From NCBI GenBank assembly GCA_022865725.1, contig JALHTP010000364.1, positions 1 through 5,816 of the forward strand: a stretch of DNA of 5,816 nt. The letters are read 5' to 3'. Shown here piece after piece: positions 1-5,816 of the stretch. Position 1 is the stretch's first letter; each line of letters begins with the position of its first letter. The position numbers and the translations under genes are program-made. Source of the stretch: Methyloceanibacter sp. (GTDB lineage: Bacteria; Pseudomonadota; Alphaproteobacteria; Rhizobiales; Methyloligellaceae). The notes under the pieces were generated by a model. It was given only the letters and a program-made list of their open reading frames with translations, ran no database searches and was not told the origin of the DNA.

Positions 1-117
1 ACCGAGCTGCGTGCCTCGTTCGGCAAGGCTGCCGGCAGGCTGCACACGGACGAGACGGCTTCGCCTTCGAACGGGCCTTTCACTGCCACGAGCGAAGATC
101 GCCACGAGCGGACTTAA
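1..117 (+). CDS. Possible C-terminal tail of an unidentified protein (partial)
   Basis: Frame 1 is open from the window edge to a TAA at 115-117 and encodes 38 residues, ending in a polar tail (about residues 17-38, rich in Thr, Ser, Asp and Glu). About three quarters of its codons end in G or C, a higher share than in the competing frame 3, which also encodes an implausible number of cysteines. If real, it is a plus-strand gene converging on pabBC, with 12 bp between the two stop codons. I do not recognise the protein and the start lies outside the window. With so few codons it could be non-coding, so I claim no function. Confidence 0.35.
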   Translation, partial: TELRASFGKAAGRLHTDETASPSNGPFTATSEDRHERT

Positions 118-129
118 AGCAGCTGTAGA

Positions 130-1974
130 CTAGGAACCGGCGGCGGCGCGAGCGGGCTCGCGTGCCGTCTCCTCCTGGCGCTGAGCCTGGACAAGCTCGG
201 CGCGGATGAGGCCGCGCACCGAATTCCCGAGATAAATGCGCTCGGCGCTCATCAGGTCTTGCGGCGTTAGCACAGCCTCGCTGGCGGAAGCACGCGGCAG
301 ATCGAGCAGCTCCTCGCGCAAGGTGCCCGGCAGCAGCCCGCAGGTCAGCGCCGGGGTGAACAGCCGCCCGTCGAGTTCGATGAAGAGCGTGGTGCGGGTG
401 CCTTCCGTGAGCTCGCCCTTCTTGTTAAGGAAGACCACCTCGTCGCAGCCGGTCAACGCCTTCTGCCGCTCCATCTCGCGGTCGTAGAACTGCCGCCGCG
501 TGGTCTTGTGGTAGAAGAAGGGGTCCTTCTCGTCGAGGCGCTGGTCCGAGATCGCGAAGCGCCACACCGTATCCTTGGTGGGAAGCGTGATCGCGGTCGA
601 GGTCACACTGATGGCCCCGTCCTCGCCAAGGAGAAGCCGTACGAGCGCGACCGGCGCTTCGACGCGCGCGGCCTCTGCATCGAGCGCGGCAAGCACCGCC
701 TCGCGCGCGAAGGGATAGCCGAAATGCGCGGCCGAGGAGTGCAGCCGGGCGAGGTGCCGCTCGAGCAGATGAAAGCCCTTGGCCTGCTCGAAGCGCAAGG
801 TCTCGATCAGCTCGAAGGGCGTATCGACCTTGGTGAGGAAATGCGCCTTCAAGAGGCATTCCTCGAACTCGGAATCGGCTTTGGAATCGGCGACGATGCC
901 GCCGCCGATGCCCATCTCGCCCTCGCCACCGCGCAGCACCACCGTGCGGATCGCCACGTTGAACTGGGCATCGCCCGAAGGCGCGATATGGCCGATGGCG
1001 CCGGTATAGATGCCGCGCGGCCCCGCCTCGAGCTCGCTGATGATCTCCATGGCGCGGACCTTGGGGGCGCCGGTGACCGAGCCGCAAGGGAACAGTGCGC
1101 GCAGCATGTCCTTCAGCCCCATGTCGGATCTGAGCTCGGCCGAGATGCCCGAGGTCATCTGATGCACCGAGCGATAGGTCTCGACGGTGAACAAATCGGT
1201 GACCTCGACCGAGCCGATCTTCGCCACGCGGCCGAGATCGTTGCGCAACAGATCGACGATCATCAAATTCTCGGCGCGCTGCTTCTCGTCCATGGCAAGC
1301 CAGGTCCTGAGCCGCGCATCCTCGCGCGGCGTGCGGCCTCTCGGCGCCGTGCCCTTCATCGGCCGCGTCGACATGTGCTTCCCCTCCCGGCGGAAGAAAA
1401 GTTCGGGCGAGAGCGACAGCACGTCGAGGTCGGGTGTGTGGATGAGCGCGCCATAGGCCACGCGCTGCTTGCGCCTAAGCGCGGCATAGAGCGCGATCGG
1501 ATCGCCCTCGAAGGCGAAGTGATATTTCAGCGTGAGATTGATCTGATAGACGTCGCCCGCGGCGATGTAGGCCTCCACGTCATCGAAGGCGCGATCATAT
1601 TGCTCGCGCGACCAGGAGAGCTTGAGGTCCGAGAGTTTGGCCCGCCCGGCCGCGCCATGCTCCTCGAGCCAGGCGCGGGTGCCGGAATCGTCGAGGGCGC
1701 GGGGCGCACGGAACAGCCCGATCCACAACAAGGGCACGCGGCGGTTCGCCGGAAGCAGGGATTTGAGCTTCGGCTCGAGGCAAAGCCCCAGCTCGTAAGC
1801 GAAGAAGCCGGCCGCATGCAGACCCCCGGCAAGCCCCGCCGAGATTTCGTCGAGCGCCGCTTCGACCTCGTAAGGCGCGTAAGCCACGACGATCCGCTCG
1901 GGCTCGGTATAGAGCAGGCTCCGGCCACCCGGCGTCAGACTGTCGTCGAGAAGGATGTACGGGGAAGCGGTCAT
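130..1974 (-). CDS. pabBC: Fused aminodeoxychorismate synthase component I / aminodeoxychorismate lyase (PabB-PabC)
   Basis: This 614-residue bifunctional enzyme should make p-aminobenzoate. Component I aminates chorismate to 4-amino-4-deoxychorismate, and the lyase then removes pyruvate. Residues about 1-385 form the chorismate-binding domain: PMKGTAPRG at 205-213 carries Lys207, the lysine typical of PabB where TrpE has alanine; ENLMIVDLLRND follows, then GSVTGAPK ending at Lys305 and the GIGGGIVADSKADSEFEE stretch. Residues about 387-600 form a class IV PLP-fold domain: Lys490 in HKTTRR is the expected Schiff-base lysine, followed by GELTEGTRTTLF and LLPGTLRE. There is no PabA glutaminase domain, so ammonia must come from a separate PabA/TrpG protein. 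The ATG at 1974 is set by an in-frame TAA two codons upstream (1978-1980); the ribosome site is weak. It lies 168 bp downstream of fhcC on the same strand. The pABA product feeds both folate and MptG. Confidence 0.95.
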   Translation of the reverse strand: MTASPYILLDDSLTPGGRSLLYTEPERIVVAYAPYEVEAALDEISAGLAGGLHAAGFFAYELGLCLEPKLKSLLPANRRVPLLWIGLFRAPRALDDSGTRAWLEEHGAAGRAKLSDLKLSWSREQYDRAFDDVEAYIAAGDVYQINLTLKYHFAFEGDPIALYAALRRKQRVAYGALIHTPDLDVLSLSPELFFRREGKHMSTRPMKGTAPRGRTPREDARLRTWLAMDEKQRAENLMIVDLLRNDLGRVAKIGSVEVTDLFTVETYRSVHQMTSGISAELRSDMGLKDMLRALFPCGSVTGAPKVRAMEIISELEAGPRGIYTGAIGHIAPSGDAQFNVAIRTVVLRGGEGEMGIGGGIVADSKADSEFEECLLKAHFLTKVDTPFELIETLRFEQAKGFHLLERHLARLHSSAAHFGYPFAREAVLAALDAEAARVEAPVALVRLLLGEDGAISVTSTAITLPTKDTVWRFAISDQRLDEKDPFFYHKTTRRQFYDREMERQKALTGCDEVVFLNKKGELTEGTRTTLFIELDGRLFTPALTCGLLPGTLREELLDLPRASASEAVLTPQDLMSAERIYLGNSVRGLIRAELVQAQRQEETAREPARAAAGS

Positions 1975-2142
1975 CTTTTAAGCCCATTCACGCGACATCC
2001 GCTTGGCAAGCCAGCATAGCCCAAAATCACACCTCGTCATTGCCGGGCTTTACCGGCAATCCACGGCCGCTTGCTCAGAATTGGTTGCCCTGGATGCCCG
2101 GCTCAAGGCCGGGCATGACGATTCTGATTGGATTAGGTCCAT
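1975..2142. other. pabBC-fhcC intergenic region
   Basis: These 168 bp hold no convincing gene. Most of the space is taken by the palindromic repeat at 2035-2120. Short open frames crossing it arise from the repeat itself. I see no clear promoter for pabBC between the repeat and its start codon, so read-through from fhcDC is possible but not shown. Confidence 0.6.
2035..2120. repeat. Two-hairpin intergenic palindromic repeat
   Basis: The element is bounded by CGTCAT (2035-2040) and its exact inverse ATGACG (2115-2120). It contains two hairpins: ATTGCCGG (2039-2046) pairing with CCGGCAAT (2053-2060) over a 6-base loop, and ATGCCCGGC (2094-2102) pairing with GCCGGGCAT (2108-2116) over a 5-base loop. 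ATCCA and TGGAT inside the element also match as inverse copies. This architecture is familiar from short dispersed repeats between genes in Hyphomicrobiales. It may form a stable RNA structure in the fhcC-pabBC transcript. There is no T tract, so it is not a standard intrinsic terminator. Confidence 0.85.
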
Positions 2143-2946
2143 CTAAGCGAGGATCAGCATCTCGCCCTTGCCAAGCACCGACATATCGCCCATCAGCCGC
2201 CGCGCGCGGTCGCCAAGCTTGATGGCTTTGCCGCTCTCGCGAAACGAGCATTCCAGCAGCCGGAGATAGTCGAATTCGAGCACGCCGCAATCGCCGAAGG
2301 TGGGCAGGAGGTCTTTCGGCTCCTCGATGAAGATCAAGCTGCCGCGGCGCAAGCCGTAGCCGGCATAGCTGCCGACCTTGCGCTTGAAGAGGATGGTGCC
2401 GGCGATCATGCGTGCGCCCGCGTAATCGCCCGCATCGCCGCCGACGATCACGAGCCCGCGCCGCATGCGCTCGCCAACCATGGCTCCTGCATTGCCGCCG
2501 ATGGCGAGGAGCCCGCCTTTCATGCCGAGCGTCTCGCCGACGAGAATGCCGCCGGCGCGCTCACCAGCATCGCCGGCGATGGCGATGCTGCCGCGCAGCA
2601 TGCTGGCGCCCGCCAGCACGCCGGCGCTGCCTGTGACCTCGATCTTGCCGCCCTTCATGCCAGCGCCGAGATAGGCCCCCGCATCGCCCTCGACCAGGAT
2701 CTCGCCTTCGGTCAAGCCGCCGCCGATCTTGTCGCAGCGCCCGTCCGTGCCGACGAAGCGAAGCGCGCTCGCATCCTTGCCCTTGACCTTGAAGGCATCG
2801 CCGACGGTGAGTTTCTCGCGCGTGGTGCCGACTACGAGGGCCTCGATGTCCTTGGGCTTGAGGTCCTTGAGCCGCGCCGGCGTCAGCGGCGAGAGATCGA
2901 GCCTCTGGTCGGGTTTGCCCTTGAGCTCGAAGACAAGCGCGCTCAC
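2143..2946 (-). CDS. fhcC: Formyltransferase/hydrolase complex subunit C
   Basis: FhcC is the structural subunit of the Fhc complex, which ends the H4MPT-linked formaldehyde oxidation route by transferring the formyl group and releasing formate. The 267-residue protein resembles FwdC/FmdC of archaeal formylmethanofuran dehydrogenase. Its middle holds glycine-rich repeats of the form G-D-A-G-x-x-x-G at 87, 106, 125, 151 and 170, with a degenerate copy near 189. The spacing is 19 residues except for a 26-residue step between the third and fourth copies. This fits the right-handed parallel beta-helix shared with the glutamate synthase C-terminal domain. The start is GTG at 2944-2946: it overlaps the fhcD stop as GTGA, and an AAGGAGA ribosome site lies at 2954-2960. 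A longer open frame runs upstream but only overlaps fhcD. The overlap points to translational coupling with fhcD. Confidence 0.95.
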   Translation of the reverse strand: MSALVFELKGKPDQRLDLSPLTPARLKDLKPKDIEALVVGTTREKLTVGDAFKVKGKDASALRFVGTDGRCDKIGGGLTEGEILVEGDAGAYLGAGMKGGKIEVTGSAGVLAGASMLRGSIAIAGDAGERAGGILVGETLGMKGGLLAIGGNAGAMVGERMRRGLVIVGGDAGDYAGARMIAGTILFKRKVGSYAGYGLRRGSLIFIEEPKDLLPTFGDCGVLEFDYLRLLECSFRESGKAIKLGDRARRLMGDMSVLGKGEMLILA

Positions 2947-3851
2947 GCGATGATCTCCTTGAGATGGAAATGATGCGGACCGAGATTGCCGCCGTAATTG
3001 CCGGCAGTGATGTGGGTGACGCCCTGTGTGGCGCCGCCTTCGGCGATGGCGTGGATGCCGCAGCGCATCGCCTGGGCGATCGACTCTTTCGTCAGCCCGT
3101 CGATGACGATCTCCAGCACCGCCTCGACGTCGAGCGGGAGCTCGGTGTTCACGGCGGCTTTCAGCGTCGGGCAATAGGCGTCGTTGGTGGACGCGATCTG
3201 GCCCTTGTATTTCGAGCCGACCTTGGAACCGGAGCGCACGATGCCGCCCGGGAAGGGCGTGATCACGCCGGGCACCTCGGAAATCGCCTTGACCGCCCGC
3301 TCGCAGGCAGCCAGCACGGCCGCGTGCGATTTCCCGAGCACGAGCAGATTGCCACCGCCGACCGCCTTCTTGGTGAGCCCGGTCGTGGCCTCGCAGACGA
3401 ACTCGCCGTCCATCACCGGGATGCGCCAATATCTTCGGCCGCCGATCAGCTTCGACATCTGCCAGCCGTCGCCGAAAAATCTGAGCGAGGCGCCGAGCTT
3501 CAATTTCTTCTCGCCTTCGAGCCCGGCGAAGCAGGCCGAGCCCGGACTGGTCAGCACGCATTGGCCGACGCGGTTGCGGAGCTGGCGCTGGAGCTTCTCG
3601 GTGTCCATGGTGAAGAGCAGCACAGCGACGCCGGGGCGCCCATCGGGCGTCTCGTCGGGAGTTAGGGTCCGCTCGATGCCGGCCTCCGCCCCGCAGGCGA
3701 TCACCGAGGTGGCGAACCCGGTCATGGTGCGGGCCGAGATCAGCGCCCATTCGAGAGACGGCGCCGTGATGATGATCCGCGTGCCGACCATGGGGAAGGC
3801 CTCGGCGAAGGTCTCGACGATGGTGACGCCCTTGATCTTCAGTTCAGACAT
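2943..3851 (-). CDS. fhcD: Formylmethanofuran--tetrahydromethanopterin formyltransferase (Fhc subunit D)
   Basis: FhcD moves the formyl group from formyl-H4MPT to the methylofuran-type carrier, after which FhcAB hydrolyses it to formate in the cytoplasm. The 302-residue protein is full length for the Ftr family and keeps its hallmark blocks: TFAEAF (14-19), GFATSVIACGAEAGIE (45-60), TPDGRPGV (68-75), GQCVLTSP (96-103), FFGDGW (125-130), FPGGIVRSGSKVGSK (200-214), STNDAYCPTL (221-230) and AGNYGGNLG (283-291). The ATG at 3851 is the only usable start, because an in-frame TAA lies 12 codons upstream (3885-3887) with no GTG or TTG between. No clear ribosome site precedes it. The gene overlaps fhcC by 4 bp. 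The catalytic partners fhcA and fhcB, often directly upstream in methylotrophs, are not in the window. Confidence 0.97.
   Translation of the reverse strand: MSELKIKGVTIVETFAEAFPMVGTRIIITAPSLEWALISARTMTGFATSVIACGAEAGIERTLTPDETPDGRPGVAVLLFTMDTEKLQRQLRNRVGQCVLTSPGSACFAGLEGEKKLKLGASLRFFGDGWQMSKLIGGRRYWRIPVMDGEFVCEATTGLTKKAVGGGNLLVLGKSHAAVLAACERAVKAISEVPGVITPFPGGIVRSGSKVGSKYKGQIASTNDAYCPTLKAAVNTELPLDVEAVLEIVIDGLTKESIAQAMRCGIHAIAEGGATQGVTHITAGNYGGNLGPHHFHLKEIIA
2954..2960 (-). promoter_or_regulatory. Ribosome binding site of fhcC
   Basis: On the minus strand the site reads AAGGAGA, seven bases before the GTG at 2946, and lies inside the last codons of fhcD. It supports choosing GTG as the fhcC start and suggests coupled translation of the two subunits. 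Confidence 0.8.
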
Positions 3852-4065
3852 GGCAGGGTCGCAAATCGGTCTTTGTGCTGAGCTTTAGGTGGGGACGCCG
3901 AACCGGAGCGGACCGGCGCCATAGCCGCGCACCATTAAACAGGTGACTTGAGCCGCGCAAGCCACGTTCGTCGGCCATCGAAACCTCGGTATTCGTCCAA
4001 TCTAGACCTGTCATGGCCGGGACAAGCCCGGCCATGACGAAGGTCATTGCTGAGATGGAAGCGAC
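3852..4065. other. fhcD-phhB intergenic region
   Basis: These 214 bp lack a believable gene; a 67-codon minus-strand frame across it is largely the translation of the hairpin repeat at 4010-4038. The repeat and the distance suggest fhcDC has its own promoter. A weak minus-strand candidate is TTGCGC and TAATGG separated by 17 bp (about 3933-3961). That match is poor and only suggestive. Confidence 0.5.
4010..4038. repeat. Palindromic hairpin repeat, same family as 2035-2120
   Basis: GTCATGGCCGGG (4010-4021) pairs perfectly with CCCGGCCATGAC (4027-4038) over the 5-base loop ACAAG. The right arm and the trailing ATGACGA resemble the second hairpin of the element at 2094-2120, which ends GCCGGGCATGACGA. 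It is a single-hairpin, half-length version of that repeat. On the minus strand it lies 28 bp past the phhB stop and could slow or end transcription, but it lacks the T run of an intrinsic terminator. Confidence 0.85.
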
Positions 4066-4452
4066 TTAAGCCTTCGGCTTGTCGTATTTGATGTAGGCGA
4101 AGCGCATGTCGTCGGCGGGCGTGCCTTCGAGTGCGCTCTCTTCCTTGCCGGGCTGCCAATGGACGACGTCCTCGATCTTCTTGGCGAGCGCGAAATCCTT
4201 GTCGGTGATGCCCTTGGCGGCGTGGTTCTTCAGCCTCACCTCGACCCAGGCGTAAGAGGCGGTAATGTCGGGATGGTGCCAGGCGGCCTCGGCGAGATGG
4301 CCGACGGTGTTGATCACCATCAGCGTGCCCTTCCAGCTATTGGTCTTGTATTTGCGCCGGATCCAGCCGTCTTCGAGATGCCAATGAGGCAGTTCCTGCT
4401 TGAGCCGCTCCTCGACCTCGCTATCGCTATAGGTTCGCTCGGTCGTTGCCAT
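4066..4452 (-). CDS. phhB: Pterin-4a-carbinolamine dehydratase family protein with C-terminal extension
   Basis: This family dehydrates 4a-hydroxytetrahydropterins to quinonoid dihydropterin. The 128-residue protein keeps the active-site pattern: His59-His60-Pro61 in WHHPDI, followed by His77 and GIT (81-83) in NHAAKGIT. The core ends near residue 98; most family members are about 95-115 residues. Here a further stretch of about 30 residues follows, including WQPGKE and RFAYIKYD. An AGAGGA ribosome site (4461-4466) sits 8 bases before the ATG. No aromatic amino acid hydroxylase, the usual partner, is visible. The gene is divergent from mptG and upstream of fhcDC, which points to a role in tetrahydromethanopterin or other pterin metabolism. 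That role is inferred from context. The symbol reflects the family, not a proven function. Confidence 0.92.
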   Translation of the reverse strand: MATTERTYSDSEVEERLKQELPHWHLEDGWIRRKYKTNSWKGTLMVINTVGHLAEAAWHHPDITASYAWVEVRLKNHAAKGITDKDFALAKKIEDVVHWQPGKEESALEGTPADDMRFAYIKYDKPKA

Positions 4453-4522
4453 TGCTGCCGTCCTCTGAAAAAGTGAGGCACTCCCAACTCACAAGAGCAT
4501 AACAGAGGCTTCGAGCCGATCA
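4453..4522. promoter_or_regulatory. Divergent phhB/mptG control region with inverted repeat
   Basis: This 70-bp spacer separates divergent genes and must hold control signals for both unless one is read from farther away. For phhB, a minus-strand promoter candidate has a -35 TTGATC (4518-4523), a 16-bp gap and a -10 TATGCT (4496-4501). The -35 overlaps the A of the mptG start codon. Between that -10 and phhB lies the inverted repeat GTGAG-N10-CTCAC (4473-4477 and 4488-4492), at about the expected transcription start, so it could be an operator. I found no good plus-strand promoter for mptG apart from a weak CATAAC at 4498-4503. Confidence 0.4.
4461..4466 (-). promoter_or_regulatory. Ribosome binding site of phhB
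   Basis: AGAGGA on the minus strand lies 8 bases before the phhB ATG. It supports that start choice. Confidence 0.7.
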
Positions 4523-5533
4523 ATGGAGGGCTTTCCCGCTCAGTCAAATGGCGCAAGCGAGGTTCATCGTCCATCGCGCCAGACGGCCGTAACCACAACC
4601 GCGCGGCTCCATTTCGGCTTTCTCGATCCAAGCGGGCGAGGCAGGCACCCCTTCGGCTCGTTCGGGCTTTCGCTGGATCGGCCAAAAACGCGGCTGACGC
4701 TGAAGCGCGCCCAAAGCTTCGAGGTGAGCGGGCCCGAGCGGGAGCGCGCCGAGCGCGCCCTTCGCAGCATCGCGGCAAGCTCGGGTTTGCCTGCGAACTA
4801 TCGGCTGAATATCGAGGAGGCGATCCCGCCGCATGCGGGCCTCGGCTCGGGGACGCAACTTGCGCTTGCCGTCGGTTCCGCCTTTGCGGCGCTGGAAGGC
4901 TTGAGCCTCGACCCGAAGGAGATCGCGGCGCGGCTTGGGCGCGGCGCGCGTTCCGGCATCGGCATCGCGACATTTGCAGAAGGCGGTGTCGTGCTCGACG
5001 AAGGTCCTCGCAACGGCGGCCTGCCAAAGCTCGTCAGCCGCCTCCCCTTCCCGGCCGAATGGCGCGTGCTTCTGATCTTCGACGCCGACGCAAGCGGGCT
5101 AGCCGGGGCTGGCGAGACGGCGGCGTTCGACGCGCTGCCCGACTTTCCCGAGAGCGAGACCGAGGAGCTTTGCCGGCGCATCGTGCAAAGCGCGCTGCCT
5201 GCTCTTGCCGCGGGCGACTTCACGACCTTCTGCGAGCAGGTCGGTTATCTGCAGGCCTGCATGGGCGTCTATTTCGCGCCCTTGCAAGGCGGGCTCTATG
5301 CCAGCCAGCGTGTCGGCGCGGCGCTCGAATGGCTCCGCAGCCAAGGCGTCATCGGGCTTGGCCAGAGTTCGTGGGGACCGACCGGATTCGCCTTCGTGGC
5401 TTCTCAGACGGAAGGCGAGGCCCTGCTCAGCCGACTGCGTGTCGCGTTCCAGCATCCAGGGCTCAGCTTCGAGCTTGCCCAGGGCCGCAACGAAGGCGCA
5501 AAGGTCGAGACAACGACACGCGATATCCAGTAA
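4523..5533 (+). CDS. mptG: Beta-ribofuranosylaminobenzene 5'-phosphate synthase
   Basis: MptG condenses p-aminobenzoate with PRPP, releasing CO2 and pyrophosphate, and so commits pABA to (dephospho)tetrahydromethanopterin synthesis. The 336-residue protein belongs to the GHMP-kinase fold. ARLHFGFLD (27-35) is the family's N-terminal signature, PPHAGLGSGTQLALAVG (102-118) is the glycine-rich phosphate-binding loop, GRGARSGIG (139-147) follows, and GLGQSSWGPTGFAF (278-291) is the C-terminal glycine-rich block. The ATG at 4523 is the only ATG, GTG or TTG in frame before the core. It gives about 20 extra polar residues ahead of the usual beginning, and the upstream ribosome site (AGAGG at 4504-4508) is distant. 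The true start is therefore less sure than the identity. mtdB follows after 37 bp on the same strand, probably in one operon. Confidence 0.95.
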   Translation: MEGFPAQSNGASEVHRPSRQTAVTTTARLHFGFLDPSGRGRHPFGSFGLSLDRPKTRLTLKRAQSFEVSGPERERAERALRSIAASSGLPANYRLNIEEAIPPHAGLGSGTQLALAVGSAFAALEGLSLDPKEIAARLGRGARSGIGIATFAEGGVVLDEGPRNGGLPKLVSRLPFPAEWRVLLIFDADASGLAGAGETAAFDALPDFPESETEELCRRIVQSALPALAAGDFTTFCEQVGYLQACMGVYFAPLQGGLYASQRVGAALEWLRSQGVIGLGQSSWGPTGFAFVASQTEGEALLSRLRVAFQHPGLSFELAQGRNEGAKVETTTRDIQ

Positions 5534-5570
5534 GAAGCGGGCCACCTTTGGCAGGGAGACGAGAACGCCT

Positions 5571-5816
5571 ATGGGGAACCCCCGCATTCTGCATATGCTC
5601 ACGCCACTCAAGCATATGAGCCCGTTCGACGTGAACATGGCGCTCGACGCCGGCTTCGACACGGCCGTTCCCTACACCAACGTCACCACCGAGGACGTGA
5701 CAGGCCTCGTGCAGGACGCGATCTTCTCGCGGGGCCCCGAGGGGGTGAAGCGGACGGCCATGTTCATCGGCGGCAAGCGCGCCATCGAGGCGCTCGACAT
5801 GATGGACCGCGCCAAG
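5571..5816 (+). CDS. mtdB: NAD(P)-dependent methylenetetrahydromethanopterin dehydrogenase (partial, N-terminal 82 residues)
   Basis: MtdB oxidises methylene-H4MPT to methenyl-H4MPT in formaldehyde oxidation. The 82 visible residues begin with ILHMLTPLKHMSPFDVNMA (6-24), the hallmark N-terminus of bacterial MtdB as I recall it. DAIFSRGPEGVKRT (49-62) and FIGGK (65-69) follow. The family is about 290-300 residues, so roughly 28 percent is present and the gene runs off the right edge; nothing seen suggests it is broken. A purine-rich stretch with GGGAG at 5554-5558 stands about 12 bases before the ATG, a long but usable spacing. In other methylotrophs mtdB is commonly followed by mch and related genes, which would lie past the window. 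The related MtdA is possible, but the N-terminal motif favours MtdB. Confidence 0.93.
   Translation, partial: MGNPRILHMLTPLKHMSPFDVNMALDAGFDTAVPYTNVTTEDVTGLVQDAIFSRGPEGVKRTAMFIGGKRAIEALDMMDRAK

Noticed and set aside
508..2019. A 503-codon open frame on the plus strand opposite pabBC
   Set aside because: It is wholly antisense to a strongly conserved enzyme and encodes low-complexity, Arg/Glu/Gly/Ala-rich sequence with no recognisable domain. Long antisense open frames are expected in high-GC genes.
2035..2120. CRISPR array or intrinsic terminator at the repeat
   Set aside because: There is only one copy of each dyad, with no regular repeat-spacer pattern, and no run of T follows either hairpin on either strand.
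2040..2222. A 60-codon plus-strand frame starting MPGFTGNPRPL
   Set aside because: It is the translation of the two-hairpin repeat followed by antisense of the fhcC 3' end.
2947..3750. Upstream extension of the fhcC frame to 535 codons, suggesting a fusion protein
   Set aside because: The extension overlaps fhcD in another frame and translates to Arg-rich sequence. The GTG at 2946 with its AAGGAGA site and the FhcC family length explain the real gene.
2964..3888. Two plus-strand frames of about 234 codons opposite fhcD
   Set aside because: Both are antisense to the highly conserved fhcD and show no family motif; they are composition artefacts.
3844..4047. A 67-codon minus-strand frame between phhB and fhcD starting MTFVMAGLVPAMTG
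   Set aside because: The opening residues are the usual translation of this palindromic repeat class, and the rest crosses non-coding spacer into the fhcD start.
5059..5662. Open frames on both strands overlapping the 3' half of mptG
   Set aside because: They overlap conserved MptG motifs and the mtdB start, and carry no recognisable domain.

Overview
The window looks like chromosomal DNA from a methylotrophic alphaproteobacterium, probably Hyphomicrobiales. The evidence is a high-GC sequence, five genes of bacterial tetrahydromethanopterin (H4MPT)-linked C1 oxidation and its cofactor supply, and dyad repeats of the kind common between genes in that order. Genus-level placement is not possible from the sequence alone.

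Layout, left to right. Bases 1-117 may hold the C-terminal tail of an unidentified plus-strand gene. A minus-strand block follows: pabBC (130-1974), a fused aminodeoxychorismate synthase component I / aminodeoxychorismate lyase; a 168-bp gap carrying a two-hairpin palindromic repeat; fhcC (2143-2946) and fhcD (2943-3851), overlapping by 4 bp; a 214-bp gap with a perfect 12-bp-stem hairpin; and phhB (4066-4452), a pterin-4a-carbinolamine dehydratase homologue. A 70-bp divergent intergenic region then leads to a plus-strand block: mptG (4523-5533), beta-ribofuranosylaminobenzene 5'-phosphate synthase, and mtdB (from 5571, cut by the window edge), methylene-H4MPT dehydrogenase.

How they fit together. 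PabBC makes p-aminobenzoate (pABA), which is needed for folate and is also the substrate MptG joins to PRPP in the first committed step of the H4MPT arm. MtdB oxidises methylene-H4MPT derived from formaldehyde. FhcD and FhcC are two subunits of the formyltransferase/hydrolase complex that releases formate at the end of the same pathway. The dehydratase homologue may act in pterin chemistry. The window therefore joins cofactor synthesis and cofactor use.

No wholly new system is visible. The points worth a second look are the pABA gene beside the H4MPT genes, fhcDC standing without fhcA and fhcB on either side, same-family repeats bracketing fhcDC, the C-terminally extended dehydratase, and a compact divergent control region with an inverted repeat.
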